Source of the DNA: Lumnitzera littorea
Lineage: Eukaryota > Streptophyta > Magnoliopsida > Myrtales > Combretaceae
Length of the DNA: 64,000 nt
Direction: 5' to 3'
NCBI GenBank assembly: GCA_024138015.1
Contig: JAMXBB010000011.1
Coordinates: 26,535,984 to 26,599,983 of the forward strand
Shown: positions 1 to 10,997 of the stretch, piece by piece
How the letters are laid out: each line of letters opens with the position of its first letter
Position numbering within the stretch: position 1 is the first letter of the stretch
Translations under genes and position numbers: made by a program
The notes under the pieces: model-generated
What the model was told of the DNA's origin: nothing
What the model saw: the letters and a program-made list of their open reading frames with translations, nothing else
The model's database searches: none

Positions 1-234
1 TCATGACCAAGTTAGAAAGGAAAGAGGTCTATGTTTAGGCCTAGAAGAGTATAGCAACCCAATTGTGTATACATTCCAAAAATGGTTGGAACTTACTAGA
101 AATGTTAAGGTAAGCATTATCTAAGAGAATGCCCCTAAAAGAACCCTAATAATATTATAAAATATTTAGGATTTTACATGACAAGAGTTGTGAAATTTTG
201 TGTAAGACCTATCATAATATCTAATCATCTTGTT

Positions 235-3200
235 TATGCTCTATTTGACACAAAAGCAGCACATTCATTGTAACTCTAACAATTGTAAATTAGATTGGAA
301 TTCCTAAAATTACCATCACATCAAACTTTGGGGTAAAGACACTAATAGGAAGCATGGTGATCACTAAGGATATGGTTAAAGATTGCTCAATCCTTATCAA
401 TGATCAAGAGACCAATACAGATTTTATATTGTTAAACATGAATAAGCATGAGGTCATTTTAGGAATGAATTGGATGTAAGTGGTTCAGGTTATAGTAGAT
501 TGTCAAAGAAAAGAAGTGTTTCTCAAGGCTCTTAATGGATTAAGAGTAATAGTCATTAGCCAAACCACCTTAAACTAGGATAGGGAATTAAGATTAATGG
601 ATTTAATGATTGATAAGGAGCACCTAGAATGGAGTTGCTATTTCATTTATGCTATGGAGGTAGATTTTAAACCCCTAGATATTACAAAGATACACATAGT
701 GCATAAATTTGCAAATGTTCCTTCTAAAGTTCAACTTGGATTGCTAATCTAAAGTGAGAAATTGACTTTGTTATTGATTTGGTGCTAGAAACGAAACCCA
801 TTTCCAAGGCACTATATAGAACGGCATCGGTAAAGCTGAAAGAGCTAAAGAAGCAATTATAGAAACTACTTGACAAAAGATATATTAGACCTAGCGTATT
901 GCTATGGGGAGCTCTTGTGTTATTTATAAAGAAGAAAGATGGATTTTTTATGTTTTTTTATCGATTATAAAGAGGTAAATAAAGTTACCCTCAAAAGTAA
1001 ATATCCCTTACTACACATCGATCATTTATTCGATTAGCTCCAAAATGCAAGTATATTTTCTTGAATTGATTTAAGGTCAAATTATTATTAGCTGTGAATT
1101 AAGTCAGAAGACATTGTAAAGATAGCCTTCAAAACCTGATAGCTGTTCTGAAATTTCATTGATGCCATTTGGGTTAACAAATGCTTCGACTACATTTATG
1201 GACTTAATGAATCACATATTTCGATAGTCGTTAGATAAGTGTATGATTGTCTTTATTGATGATATCTTAGTATATTCTTTAACACCCAAACAATATGAGC
1301 AACACTTAAGGACTGCGTTACAGATTTTAAGAGATCATCGACTATATGCTAAGCTGTTTAGGTGCAATTTTTGGCTTCATAATATTTTATTCCTTAGGCA
1401 TATCATTTTAAGAGATGAATTTCTATGGATCCTGAGAAAATTAAAGCCATTGTGGATTGGAAAAGGCCTGAGACAATTAAATAAGTAAGAAGTTTTCTAG
1501 GATTAGTAGGCTATTACATAAAGTTTGTAAAAGATTTATCCAAAATATCTAAAAACCACTCGTTCAACTGACACAAAAGGATGAAGAGTTGTTGTGGAAT
1601 GAAAAACAGGAGCACATTCTTCAAGAACTAAAGTAGAGATTATTTTATGCTCCAATTCTTAGATTACCTAATAGTAATGAGCTGCTTACAGTATATAGCG
1701 ATGCTTCGCATAATGGTTTGACATGTGCTAATGCAAAGAGGAAAAGGTAATTGCATACACTTCTTAGCAATTGAGACCATATGAGAGAAACTATCCAACG
1801 CATAATTTAAAACTTGTAGCCATGGTTTTGCTCTCACAATTTGGAGATATCATTTATATGAGCATAGATGCGAAATTTATATTGACAATAAGAGCCTTAA
1901 GTATCTATTCATGTTGAATGAGCTAAGTATAAGGTAATGATGGTAGTTAGAATTGATCAAAGATTATGTTTGGGGATAGATTACTACTGTAGGAAAGTAA
2001 ATGTAATAGCAAGTGCTTTGCATTGGAAGAATTATGTGGAAGTAGCATCTCTCATGATGGATTAGAAAGAATTAATTAAGGAATTTGAGAGGATGAACTC
2101 GGAGTTTACTTGGTATGATACAAACTCTAATTTATACAATTTGGTCATTGAACCACATTAATTGAGAAGATTAAGGAAGCCTAAAAAAGTTATTCAAGTT
2201 TACAATAAGTCAAACGAGATACAAAATGGAAAATATGCTGATTTTGAAATTCATGAAGGTGGATCCATGATAATGGGAGGTACGTTATCTATACTCAAAG
2301 ATGTAGAGCTTTGAAATGAAATTATGAAAGAAGTCTACTACTTCGGCTATACTATGCATCTTGGTGGAACAAAAATATATCAAGAACTTAAAAGTGGGTA
2401 TTAGTGGAATACCATGAAAGGAGATAGAGCCGAATACATATGCAAATGTGAGACTTACCAACAAATCAAGGCAATATACTAGAGGCTTAGAGGCATATTG
2501 CAAACAATAGCTATCCCTAAATGGAAATGGGATCGAATTATTGTAGATTTGATAAGTGCACTATTTAGAACTCTAATGGATTATGATATAGTATGAGTTG
2601 TTGTGAACCGCCTCACTAAGTCAACACACTTCTTGCCTATTAATAAGGTACACTCTTTGGAAATGTTGACAAGAATATATGTTTAAGAGATTGTGAGACT
2701 CTGATATGAGGCAAGTGCACCTATCAATTTTAATATAGCGGATGTGAGTCCGAGTCGATCCCTCAGAGATTTTGAGTACTAATATTAACCTTAGCTTTAT
2801 TATCTAACTGGAAAATTGTGATGAGTTAAATGAATTAAAAATACTGAAATTAACAAACTAAACTAATTATGAGACTTGATTAAACAAATTAGAAAGTAAT
2901 AAAACTACGAATGACTTCAAGAAATTAATAACGTATTTAGGAATTATTTCCCTTAATGTTTAACATGTGACTACTTAAAATATATTCAATTCAGTTTCTA
3001 TAATTGTCGATCGGAGGGATTCACAATTAAAGCTAATATCTTTCTCAAGCATATTAACCCTAATCCTAAATTATTTACCGGAATCTCTTCACTTAGTAAT
3101 ATAACTTAGAATTGCATTAATGTATAATGAATTCCCACACAAACAATCAATTTTCCGGAAGAAACATGTATCTTATCTCTAAGTATACATGTAATTCTCT

Positions 3201-4830
3201 TCAATTATGCTAAGATTTAATTACACGTGCAATTTCTCAATCAACATGCATAATATCATATATTGATATTCTAGAATTATCAATTAACAATTAAATAACA
3301 TAATTGAATTAAGAAAAGATAGAAACTTTATTGAAATTATAATTCAATCCAAGGGTTACATGAAACCTAGGGTTTCATAATCCTAGATACTCGAATTCTA
3401 AGCTATCATAACGAATCTAAAAACGAGTTCAATCAAAAACATAAAATAAAACATGAAAAACCCCTTTTATTGATGAACAATCTCTCTAATCTTGAAGTTG
3501 ATGTTGTTCTCGCCTCTTTCTTGATGTTCTCCTCAAGTCTCTTCTCTTCTATTGTGTCTCTCCGTCTTCTCTAATGTCTCCCTTCACTTGAAACCCTAAG
3601 ATATCCTTTTATATATGTATTATAAGGATTCTATTTTCGGCACCAGACACGGCTTGGGACATGGCCGTATCTTCAGGTCGTGTAACTTTCTGCACTAAGG
3701 CAAAATTTTCTGCATAACTTCAAAACTTCATAACTTCTTCGTTTGAACTCCGATTTGAGTGAAACTTGATTCCTTTTCTTCGTTTTTGATCTTAGAACGT
3801 GTTCAAACCTTGAAATCAACATTTTACTCAATTAAGTATCAATTTCTTTAAAGAAAACCAAAAATGTGAGGGAAATGCTATAAAATCACCATATGAAATA
3901 TGTTTAAAATTAGAGTTATCAAACTCCATAAGGTAACAATAGGTATCATTTCAGACAGAGACCTCCATTTTGTGTCTAAATTTTGGATGAGCTACAAGAG
4001 GCATTGGGAATAAAGTTTCTATTTAGTATTACGTACCACTTGTAAACCAATATGCAAATCAAAAGAACTATCCAAACCATGCAAGATATGTTATAAGCTT
4101 TTGTTATGGAATTTAAAGAAAGTTAGGACTTACATTTACCTTTAATGGAGTTTACATATAACAATAGTTACTATTTGAGCATTAAAATGCCCCTATATGA
4201 AGAACTAGATGGTAGAAAATATAGATCACCTTTGTTTTGGGATAACATTAAAAAGATCACATTAGTACCAAATTTGGTGTAGAAAGCAACACAAATATAG
4301 TATAAGAAGCAGCAAATAAAGTGGCCATCATTAAACAAAAAAGGAAAGAGGTAAAAGACAAACAAAAGAGTTAGGTCGATCTTAAATGATGAATTGTTAA
4401 ATTTGACATTGGTGACCATTAGTACTTGAAAGTAAACCCCATAAATAATATTCATCGAGTTAAAACTCAAGTAAAGTTGATCTCTTAATATATTGGACCT
4501 TTTAGTGTGTTGAAGTGAGTAAGAAATCTAGTGTCTAAGTTAGCTATACCTTTGAACTTATTCAGAGTATACAACGTATGCTATGTATCAATATAATAAA
4601 AGCACAAACCTAACCCAAATAAGATTATGGAACTCGAACTAGTAAGGCTTGGAAAGCTAACATATGAGGAGCACCTAGTTTAGATCTTAAATTGAATTGT
4701 TCAAAAGCTTTGAAATAAACAAATTCAATATGTGAAAATATTATGGAAAAATCATGATAGAGAGGAAGTGACCTCGAAGTCCAAAGACAAGGTAAAGTAG
4801 AAATAGCCCCATCTCTTTGACAACATAGGT
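235..4830 (+). pseudogene. gypsy A pol polyprotein, degenerate
   Basis: The clearest motif is the reverse transcriptase catalytic box read as FIDDILVYS at about 1252-1278, with both aspartates kept. Upstream, LFDTKAAHS near 240 corresponds to the retroviral-type protease active site, with the usual Gly-Ala region altered. Downstream, YSDASHNG near 1695 is RNase H-like. Integrase signatures near 2350-2640 include HLGGTK and VNRLTKSTHFLP, and SDRDLHF appears after the insertion at about 3950. The C-terminal part near 4720-4800 reads like the LWRNH...EEATWE block of plant chromoviruses. Many in-frame stops are TAG where CAG is expected. No functional product is possible. Confidence 0.85.
2702..3921 (-). 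mobile_element. Solo LTR nested in the gypsy A integrase
   Basis: A 1220-bp block starts TGATA and ends TATCA, a perfect short inverted end of TG...CA type. It is flanked by GACTC (2697-2701) and AACTC (3922-3926), a target duplication with one mismatch. Removing it restores the integrase frame from the EIVRL motif on the left to GIISDRDLHF on the right. There is no internal coding region, so it is a solo LTR left by LTR-LTR recombination. A TATA-like stretch at 3607-3617 followed by a leader-like sequence reads on the minus strand, which sets the orientation. The TGATAA start resembles Tat/Athila-type LTRs, but that family call is weak. Confidence 0.8.
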
Positions 4831-5052
4831 AAGAATTTAAACTTTAAGGGTAAAACTTATTTTAGGTTTGAAAAGGCGCTTAGAGGTAGGGTTAAGGGAT
4901 GTATCTCTTATAAATTAGTGGGATTATTAAGGAAAGAGTCCTCGCTATCACTTTAAGCTCATTATAAGAAATATTTAGAATTTTACTGTTCGATATAAAA
5001 CTTCGAATTCTAGACATTTTTAAATAAAAGGAGAATAATGGTAACAATAATT

Positions 5053-5084
<32 letters not shown>

Positions 5085-5085
5085 A
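5053..5085. repeat. AAT microsatellite
   Basis: Run of TAA/AAT units followed by a few AAAT units, just downstream of the gypsy A coding remains. Confidence 0.9.
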
Positions 5086-5365
5086 ACTGTATACTTACTA
5101 AAGCTAATAGTATAATAAGATGACTCTAAACCATAGATTTGGACCCTTAAGATTTTAGCCCTTAACTACTTCCTATTACTAAGAAAATTGGCATCAACAT
5201 ATATTGGACCTATGATTCCATGCCAATACCCCTTCTCTATGTATCACATTTCCACTTCTCTCCTTTGCTAAGACTAAAATTCTCACAACCCTAAACCCTA
5301 GGCTTTTCCTTTATTTGGCAACTAAAGAGTACATTCAATTAGTTAGTAAAAACGAGAAAAATATA

Positions 5366-5640
5366 AATTTAGAACTCAACCTTTGATGTGACATCTTTTT
5401 TATAAGAGTCCTAAACTTTTTGTTATTTCAATTTAACTTTTACAGCTTAAATTAGTTAGGCCCTCTACATTTGTAAGCAATGTCAATCTAAGACTTCCAT
5501 CAAGATTGTTAATTTTTCCATCCAAATCAAATGACATAGCATCTTTTATTTTAATTTTGTGCCACATAGCAAAAATTAACAACCACATCAACATACTCTT
5601 CGGATTCGTTTGACCTGATTACAAAGTAAACTTGACACAA
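5366..5640 (+). repeat. Left terminal inverted repeat of the MULE-like element
   Basis: Pairs in inverted orientation with 6602-6845. The inner edge ends near CTTGACACA, matching the complement of AAGTGTCAA at the right repeat's inner edge. Confidence 0.7.
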
Positions 5641-5970
5641 ATTAGTATTCTTCCCTTGTAATGGAACTAACCCTTGAAAAACTCAATGTCCTCTACCTCC
5701 CTTTTGATGGTCCTTAACGATTTGAGCTTGTCTTCTCCATTAAGACCCTTGAAAAATCCCCATGTATTTCCTAGAAGAAATGATTGTATAGCAACCCATC
5801 CCTAAATTTGTATAGCGAAGATCATCGAGATCTAAAAAGCTTATTTAAAGGTAAACCTTAACCTTAAATTAACCCATGGATTTATATAGCAAAGATTGTA
5901 GAGATTTGAAAAAATATCCAGATCTATGAGAGTGAGTTGTGAAAGTTCATAGAGAAGGAAAGATGGAGAA

Positions 5971-6393
5971 GTGAGTTTGATAGATAACACCAAATTTCAA
6001 AGCCCCACTATTGTTATAAAATGTTATTGTGGAATGGAGGCTCACTTGTTGACTTCATGGATGCATAAAAATTCAGGCAAAAGGTTCATGACATGCCCAA
6101 CATGGAAGGATGGAGGATGTGACTTCCATAAATGTGTCGATCGCAAATTCTTGAAACAAGCAGAGGAAGTTATTCTTAGTTTGCTTGACAAAGACAACAT
6201 TACCAAGATGGAAGAGTTGAAGCTTAATGTAATGAATTTGAACCAAAAACTTCAGTTGAAAAAGAATAAAAAGACCCTATTAGCTACGTAGTTTATGGTA
6301 GTATTTACAGTGATAATTGCTTTGTGTGTATGTAATGTCTTCCTCATGATTGCGATTATGGTTCAGCCTACGGTTTTCTCAAGCATGAGATAG
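5971..6393 (+). pseudogene. GRF-type zinc-finger protein gene with premature stop before its membrane anchor
   Basis: An open frame of 106 codons encodes a GRF zinc finger: C18-x-C20-G, a GKRF box at residues 36-39, then C42 and C50. A Lys/Glu/Leu-rich, coiled-coil-like segment follows at about residues 70-100. A TAG at 6289-6291 stops it. The same frame then continues for 33 codons to a TAG at 6391-6393 and encodes a clean hydrophobic helix (FMVVFTVIIALCVCNVF). That is the domain order of the plant family resembling the uncharacterised Arabidopsis protein At4g04775: GRF finger, coiled coil, C-terminal membrane span. The 5' end is also damaged. The frame opens at a GTG after an in-frame stop, while the nearest ATG (5963) is out of frame and meets TGA after three codons. 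It is therefore probably a pseudogene. GRF fingers elsewhere bind single-stranded nucleic acid; the role of this plant subfamily is unknown to me. Confidence 0.75.
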
Positions 6394-6601
6394 GTTAGCT
6401 TTCTTTAGGCAGATTAGAATTAAGTTTGGGGTTAGGTTCCCTTAGAGTTACATTCCACTTCATGCTTGCAATTAAGGTTCTTTCACACTCTCTGTTGATA
6501 ATAGGGTGAAGTTTAGTCTCCTTTGGTTTTTACTCTACCATTAATTGTTTTTTATTTATTCCTTTTTTCATTTTACCGTAAGTCGGGTTTATTTGTTTAG
6601 A

Positions 6602-6845
6602 AAGTGTCAACTTCAATTTGTAGTAGAGTAAGCATCCAAAGAGTGTGTTGACATGGCCGTTAATTTTTTGCAATGTGGTGCAAAATTAAAATAAAAAAAT
6701 GCCACATCATTTAATTATGATGGAAAAATTAAGAAATTAACAAAAGTCTTGAATTGATATTGCTTGCAAATATAGAGAACTTAAATAGAAATAAGGAAAC
6801 GATTAAGACTCAAACAAAAAATGTCCAACGTTGAGTAATTTGTAG
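6602..6845 (-). repeat. Right terminal inverted repeat of the MULE-like element
   Basis: Reverse complement of the left repeat with small indels. The outer edge is near GTTGAGTAATTTG, matching CAAATT-ACTCAAC at the left outer edge. Confidence 0.7.
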
Positions 6846-8365
6846 TCTCCCTTAGCCCAAACTATACTTTAACTAATAGAACTAAGTCATCATTCTTCTT
6901 CTTTTGACTACGCACGTAATGAAGCTAAGAAGTGCCACCCCTTCTTTCTCTTTTGGGTTTTCGTCCTTGTTCTTGCAACAAGAAACAGGGCAGCAAGTTG
7001 TAAGACATCCAAGACGGCTCGCAGCTCAGCACTCCGCACTCCGACGACAAAATTCAAGCAAGATGATATCTATGAACTAATTTGTCTCTTTCTTTGTCCT
7101 TTTCGCTTCAACTAATCATCCCGTTTCTTAAAAATCGAAAAACAGAGTAGCAAGTTGCGACTTGCAGCTCGACACTCACGCTCCTACGAGCAAAGGCGAG
7201 TAGGGTTGGTATCTACCCTTAGCTTTATTTTGCTTATGGCTGATCCGACCGGTACCCTGACTGAGTTCCACTCATTTCCTTTTCTCTTCTTCGTTCCGCA
7301 ATGTCCTCAGTTTGAGCATCAAAACAGAGAAACGAATCCTTCGACTCTTCTTGTCTTGCGTCTCGACAGCCCGACATAAACAAGGTAAACTCCTATCTTT
7401 TTACGTGAATCTTATGCGCAATCTTCTTAAGCTAAGAATCTGATCTTAATCATTCTCCTTTTCCCTGTTCCACGTTTTGGTCATGCATACTCAAGAGTCA
7501 AGAGCAGTAGCTTCTTTCGACCAGCCTTGTAACGTCCGTCAGGATTAACCAACCAAGGAACATGCACCAGCTACTTTAGGTAAGTCTCTGTCCTTTGCAA
7601 TCGCCTTCTACTTGTCATGATTTTGAAAGTCCAAGAAGAAGTAAAAGTTGCTTAGTAAATTTTCCAAACTAGCCGAGAATAATGTATGCAAGTAATGGTA
7701 GTTTCGACGGACAGTTGAGGAACACGGTTTAAAGATCTTTAGTTGGTTGCAGTATTGCACGAGCATGGACAAGAGGAGTAGCAATATTCTGAATATTAAC
7801 ATGTTACTGTTGTATGATTCTTTTAAGGCAAACATGGAGATAATGAAATAGAACCAATAGATAAGCTGATAAGAGCATGATAAAGCTGAAATTTGGAATT
7901 TGATTACAGTAGGTCTCCAACTGTTATAAATCAAATAATTAGAGCTATAAAAGATGATGAAAGAAACCTTTATTCCGATGACCGAATAATAATACAAAAG
8001 AGAAGCCAATCATTTATGTCTAAATTACGTTATAAAAGTTACTGCATGAGATGTGCTTGAGAATGATGACAGTAGAATACATGCATCGGTAGAGATAACT
8101 TCATTGAGGAATCTATAAGCTTTCAATACGGGTCTTGAGGAGTATACATTCTAATATTGAAAGGTTGCGAAAAAAAAAAATAGCAGGATGATGCTTTTGC
8201 GAACAATAATGTCGATTACAACTCAGAAACTCAAAGCTAGAGATCACTGCATCGCTAGATGGAGACAAAGATCACATAACTAGTAATGGGAACCTACAAG
8301 CATATAGATCCATTTAAACTACCCGTTCGAATTTTACGCCCTCCAAGGAGAAGATTCCATTATGC
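6846..8365. other. No recognised gene; locally GC-richer stretch near 6900-7600
   Basis: Base composition rises around 6960-7600 compared with the AT-rich flanks. Short open frames exist (for example 7155-7379, plus) but match nothing I recognise and lack gene context. This could be an old promoter or exon remnant. Confidence 0.4.
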
Positions 8366-8416
8366 TTATATATATACATACATACATACACACACACATA
8401 TATGTATATATATATA
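8366..8416. repeat. TA/CA compound microsatellite
   Basis: Alternating TA, CATA and CA units. AAAT-rich low-complexity sequence continues to about 8490. Confidence 0.85.
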
Positions 8417-9453
8417 CAAATAAATAAGTAAGACAAAAGATGACGATCACAATGATAAATAAACAAATAAATAAATAGATAAACCATTAATAGGAAAAAG
8501 AGACATCTTCAAATTGAACAAATGGAGCATGTCCAATGTAAAACCCACAAAAATAAAATAAAAATAATAAACGATGAGGCGGGGTATTGAAAAGTAATTA
8601 TAATTTTCATAAATGGCATTTTGGTCATAGTTAAGGAAACTATATAAAGGGTGGACAAAACCTTAACACTCATTTTGATACTTTACTAAATTTGTCATCT
8701 TGTTTCTCTCATAGGAACCTCTATAGACTCCAAAGTGATCGAATCTTGGTGAAATAGAGAAAAGGTAAGTTCCATATTTTAATAAGTGATTTGGATAACC
8801 TAGATCGGATTATGGTGTTTTCACTATAAGGTTTTAAGGATTGGATTTGAAGAATTCGATTTTGGGAGATATCACTTTCATCAAACCCTAAGATTGACGA
8901 GGTATGAGATCATTTAATGGAAATTTTGTTATTTTATGGTTGATGTTGTGAAATTTGAATTAAGCCTGGATGTTTCTTAGAAGGAAGTTGGTAAAAGTTT
9001 ATGTTTGGTGAAGTTTTAAGGTGATGGGATGATCTAGGGTTGAATCAAAAGATTTTCTTATGAGAAAAATCGAAAAATTTTGAAGTATTTGTTGAACGAG
9101 AGAATCATGGGGAAGATTACAGCCGTAATCCTACCTATGATCCCCTTTAGATTTTTTTTTCTTAGTTGGAGCATGAAATGGGTATTGGGGGTTACAAAGG
9201 ATCAAGTCTTAAGACCATAGCCGTGATCTTAATGTGAAGTTCAAAAGAGAATTACGGTTAAGGAACACGGCCAAAAACCCTTACTGTAATCTTGTTCCTT
9301 TCCTTATTTCATTGTTTTCAACTTCCTTGTTCCTAAATCTTGTTCTAACTTTTCTTAAATACTTTTAGGACTTTAATTCAATTCTTGAACTTTAAAAAAG
9401 TCATTAACAAAACTTAAACTAAGTAATGTTAACAGAGAAATAGAAAAATACAT

Positions 9454-9681
9454 TGTAACACCCCTTATATGCCAGGTGACAAAATTGTATATTATTGAGG
9501 CACCTTTTAATGTAACGGCTTGGAGTACGTCGAAACTTCGAAGTTAAGTATGTTCGAGCTGGAGCAATCCCAAGATAAGTGACCTCCTAAGAAACTGTTG
9601 CACCAAGGGACAAAACCATACAACATTCCATGCCAAAGTAGACAATACCTTAGTAGAATAAGTTCTAGCTAGGTTAGTATA
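9454..9681 (+). mobile_element. Cassandra-like solo LTR with 5S-rRNA core
   Basis: A 228-bp insertion begins TGTAACACCCC and is flanked by perfect TACAT copies (9449-9453 and 9682-9686). The 3' LTR of gypsy B at about 15295-15320 lacks the insertion and shows the empty site. The middle contains a 5S-rRNA-derived block. Cassandra elements are non-autonomous TRIM retrotransposons whose LTRs (about 240-350 bp) carry a 5S-like pol III promoter; length, start and content all fit. The 3' end reads GTATA rather than the expected ...CA, one C-to-T change away. Confidence 0.75.
9535..9604 (+). other. 5S rRNA-like internal promoter segment
   Basis: Reads ACTTCGAAGTTAAG, then a GAGCTGGAGCAATC block, then GTGACCTCCTAAGAA and GTTGCACC. 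These follow the A box, intermediate element and C box of plant 5S rRNA in order and spacing. It covers only about 70 of 120 nt and sits inside an LTR, so it is not a genomic 5S gene. Confidence 0.75.
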
Positions 9682-10792
9682 TACATAGTAGAGGCTTTAA
9701 AAGAATTTTTTTTTACTGTACTCAAGTGTTGAAAAGAATTTTGAGTTAAGGATATCTTTTGCTCGGGATCAAGATGTGTATTTACCATGCTTATTGGGAT
9801 TAGAAATATAAATGAACTTATTAAATGGTTGGCTAATAATAATGCGTTTGCTACTAATGTGTATCTCTATCTAGTGATGGTTTCGTAGAGGGCATCCTTT
9901 TGATCTTTGAGTAGTGTTGTCCCCAGTAGAGTTGCTTTAGATATAATTAGGGATAGATTTCGGGTTACAAGATTGAAGTAGTGAACCTATAATGGTTACG
10001 AAGGTATGGGGACCATGGATGGTGAACCGTGTTAGTAGAATTGGTGATGATTAGGAAAGTATGGGGACAATATGATAGTGAAGCCCTAATAGAAGAGAGT
10101 ATGATATTAGGGTGGTGTTGGTGCCTAGCGAGGCAAACCCACCCTTATAGTTTTGTTGGGAGCAGTAGTGACATTCCTATTTGAGTTTTATGACTGGAAT
10201 TGTGAGTGTTCCCTTGTTGCTTGTGAATTTAAATATATGAATCGATAAATTGATTGTTGTATTACTAGTTGCATAATAATGTATGTGATTTGTGAAATTA
10301 TGTGACATGTGTATGTGTTTGTGGTACTTACATATTAGGTGTTAATGCTCATTTCGTTACTTCTTCTTTAGATGCAGAGATATATGAGAAACTTGTTATC
10401 TATGAGGATCCTAATGAAGCTAACTACCATCAAGATTTGGGGAGTGACGCTTATTATTAATACTATGAGGAAGATCATTAATTGTAGTAAAAATTGGTGG
10501 AGTTAATCTCTAGCGAAAGATGTTTACTTTTCTTTAGACTTTAACTGTTGATGTTTCTATGCTAATAAAGACTTTATGGAGGAGTTTTATAATTGAACTC
10601 AGTTGTGGAGATTTATGTTAATTACTATTAGGGGATATTTTGAATTTAATTAATGGAATTTTATGAGATTATTGGGAGTTAATGCCTATATTTTGGAGTT
10701 TTTAAATTATAGTTGATGCTTGACGTGTCAATAGGTGGCTAGGGACATGTGACAAGTTCTAATGTCATAAGCCTAGGGTATTATAATTGAAA

Positions 10793-10804
10793 TGGTATTA
10801 GAGT
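10793..10804 (+). other. Primer-binding site of gypsy B (initiator tRNA-Met type)
   Basis: TGGTATTAGAGT, 7 bp inside the 5' LTR end. It is two transitions from the common plant PBS TGGTATCAGAGC. Confidence 0.75.
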
Positions 10805-10997
10805 CTAGGTTTTAAATCTTAGTAGAAGCTAAGGAAATTGAATGGTAAGATAGTAAGCAATTGAGAGAGGGTAGCTAGGGGTGTGAATTTAGAGTTAATA
10901 ATATTATTCCTCTTGTATTTATTCTTCATGGAGTTTTTTTTTTTTTCCCCGTTCTCACTTGTATTAAATTTCTGCCCTTTCTTTTTCCTTCTCTAAT

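Larger units (their letters stand above)
1..5037 (+). mobile_element. Ty3/gypsy retrotransposon A, 5'-truncated by the window edge, decayed
   Basis: Plus-strand remains of a chromovirus-type Ty3/gypsy element. In order I can read a protease-like stretch (about 235-480), reverse transcriptase (about 800-1500), RNase H (about 1680-2050), integrase (about 2300-2700, resuming at 3922) and a chromodomain-type C-terminus near 4560-4830. All are broken by stops and frameshifts. The 5' LTR and gag lie outside the window. A purine-rich stretch near 5026-5037 could be the polypurine tract, but I cannot place the 3' LTR. The integrase is interrupted by a solo LTR at 2702-3921. Confidence 0.85.
5366..6845 (+). 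mobile_element. Long-TIR DNA transposon (MULE-like) carrying a GRF zinc-finger gene
   Basis: About 275 bp at 5366-5640 reappears inverted at about 6602-6845 at roughly 80-85% identity by eye. Examples are the paired blocks around ATTTGTAAGCAATGTC on the left and the complement of its ATTTGCAAGCAATATC counterpart on the right. Long inverted repeats bracketing a captured or resident gene are the hallmark of Mutator-like elements. The space between the repeats is almost entirely the GRF-domain gene plus short flanks. I see no transposase. I could not find a clean 8-10 bp target duplication, so the exact ends (within about 15 bp) and the superfamily are inferred. Confidence 0.65.
8537..10785 (+). 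repeat. 5' LTR of gypsy B
   Basis: 2249 bp including a 228-bp nested insertion, so about 2.0 kb originally. A TATA box (TATATAAA, 8641-8648) lies about 105 bp in and would drive plus-strand element transcription. From 9034 onward it aligns with 14880-16427. Confidence 0.8.

Noticed and set aside
9535..9604. A genuine 5S rRNA gene
   Set aside because: Only about 70 nt of the 120-nt gene is present, with several substitutions. It sits inside a 228-bp retro-LTR with its own target duplication.
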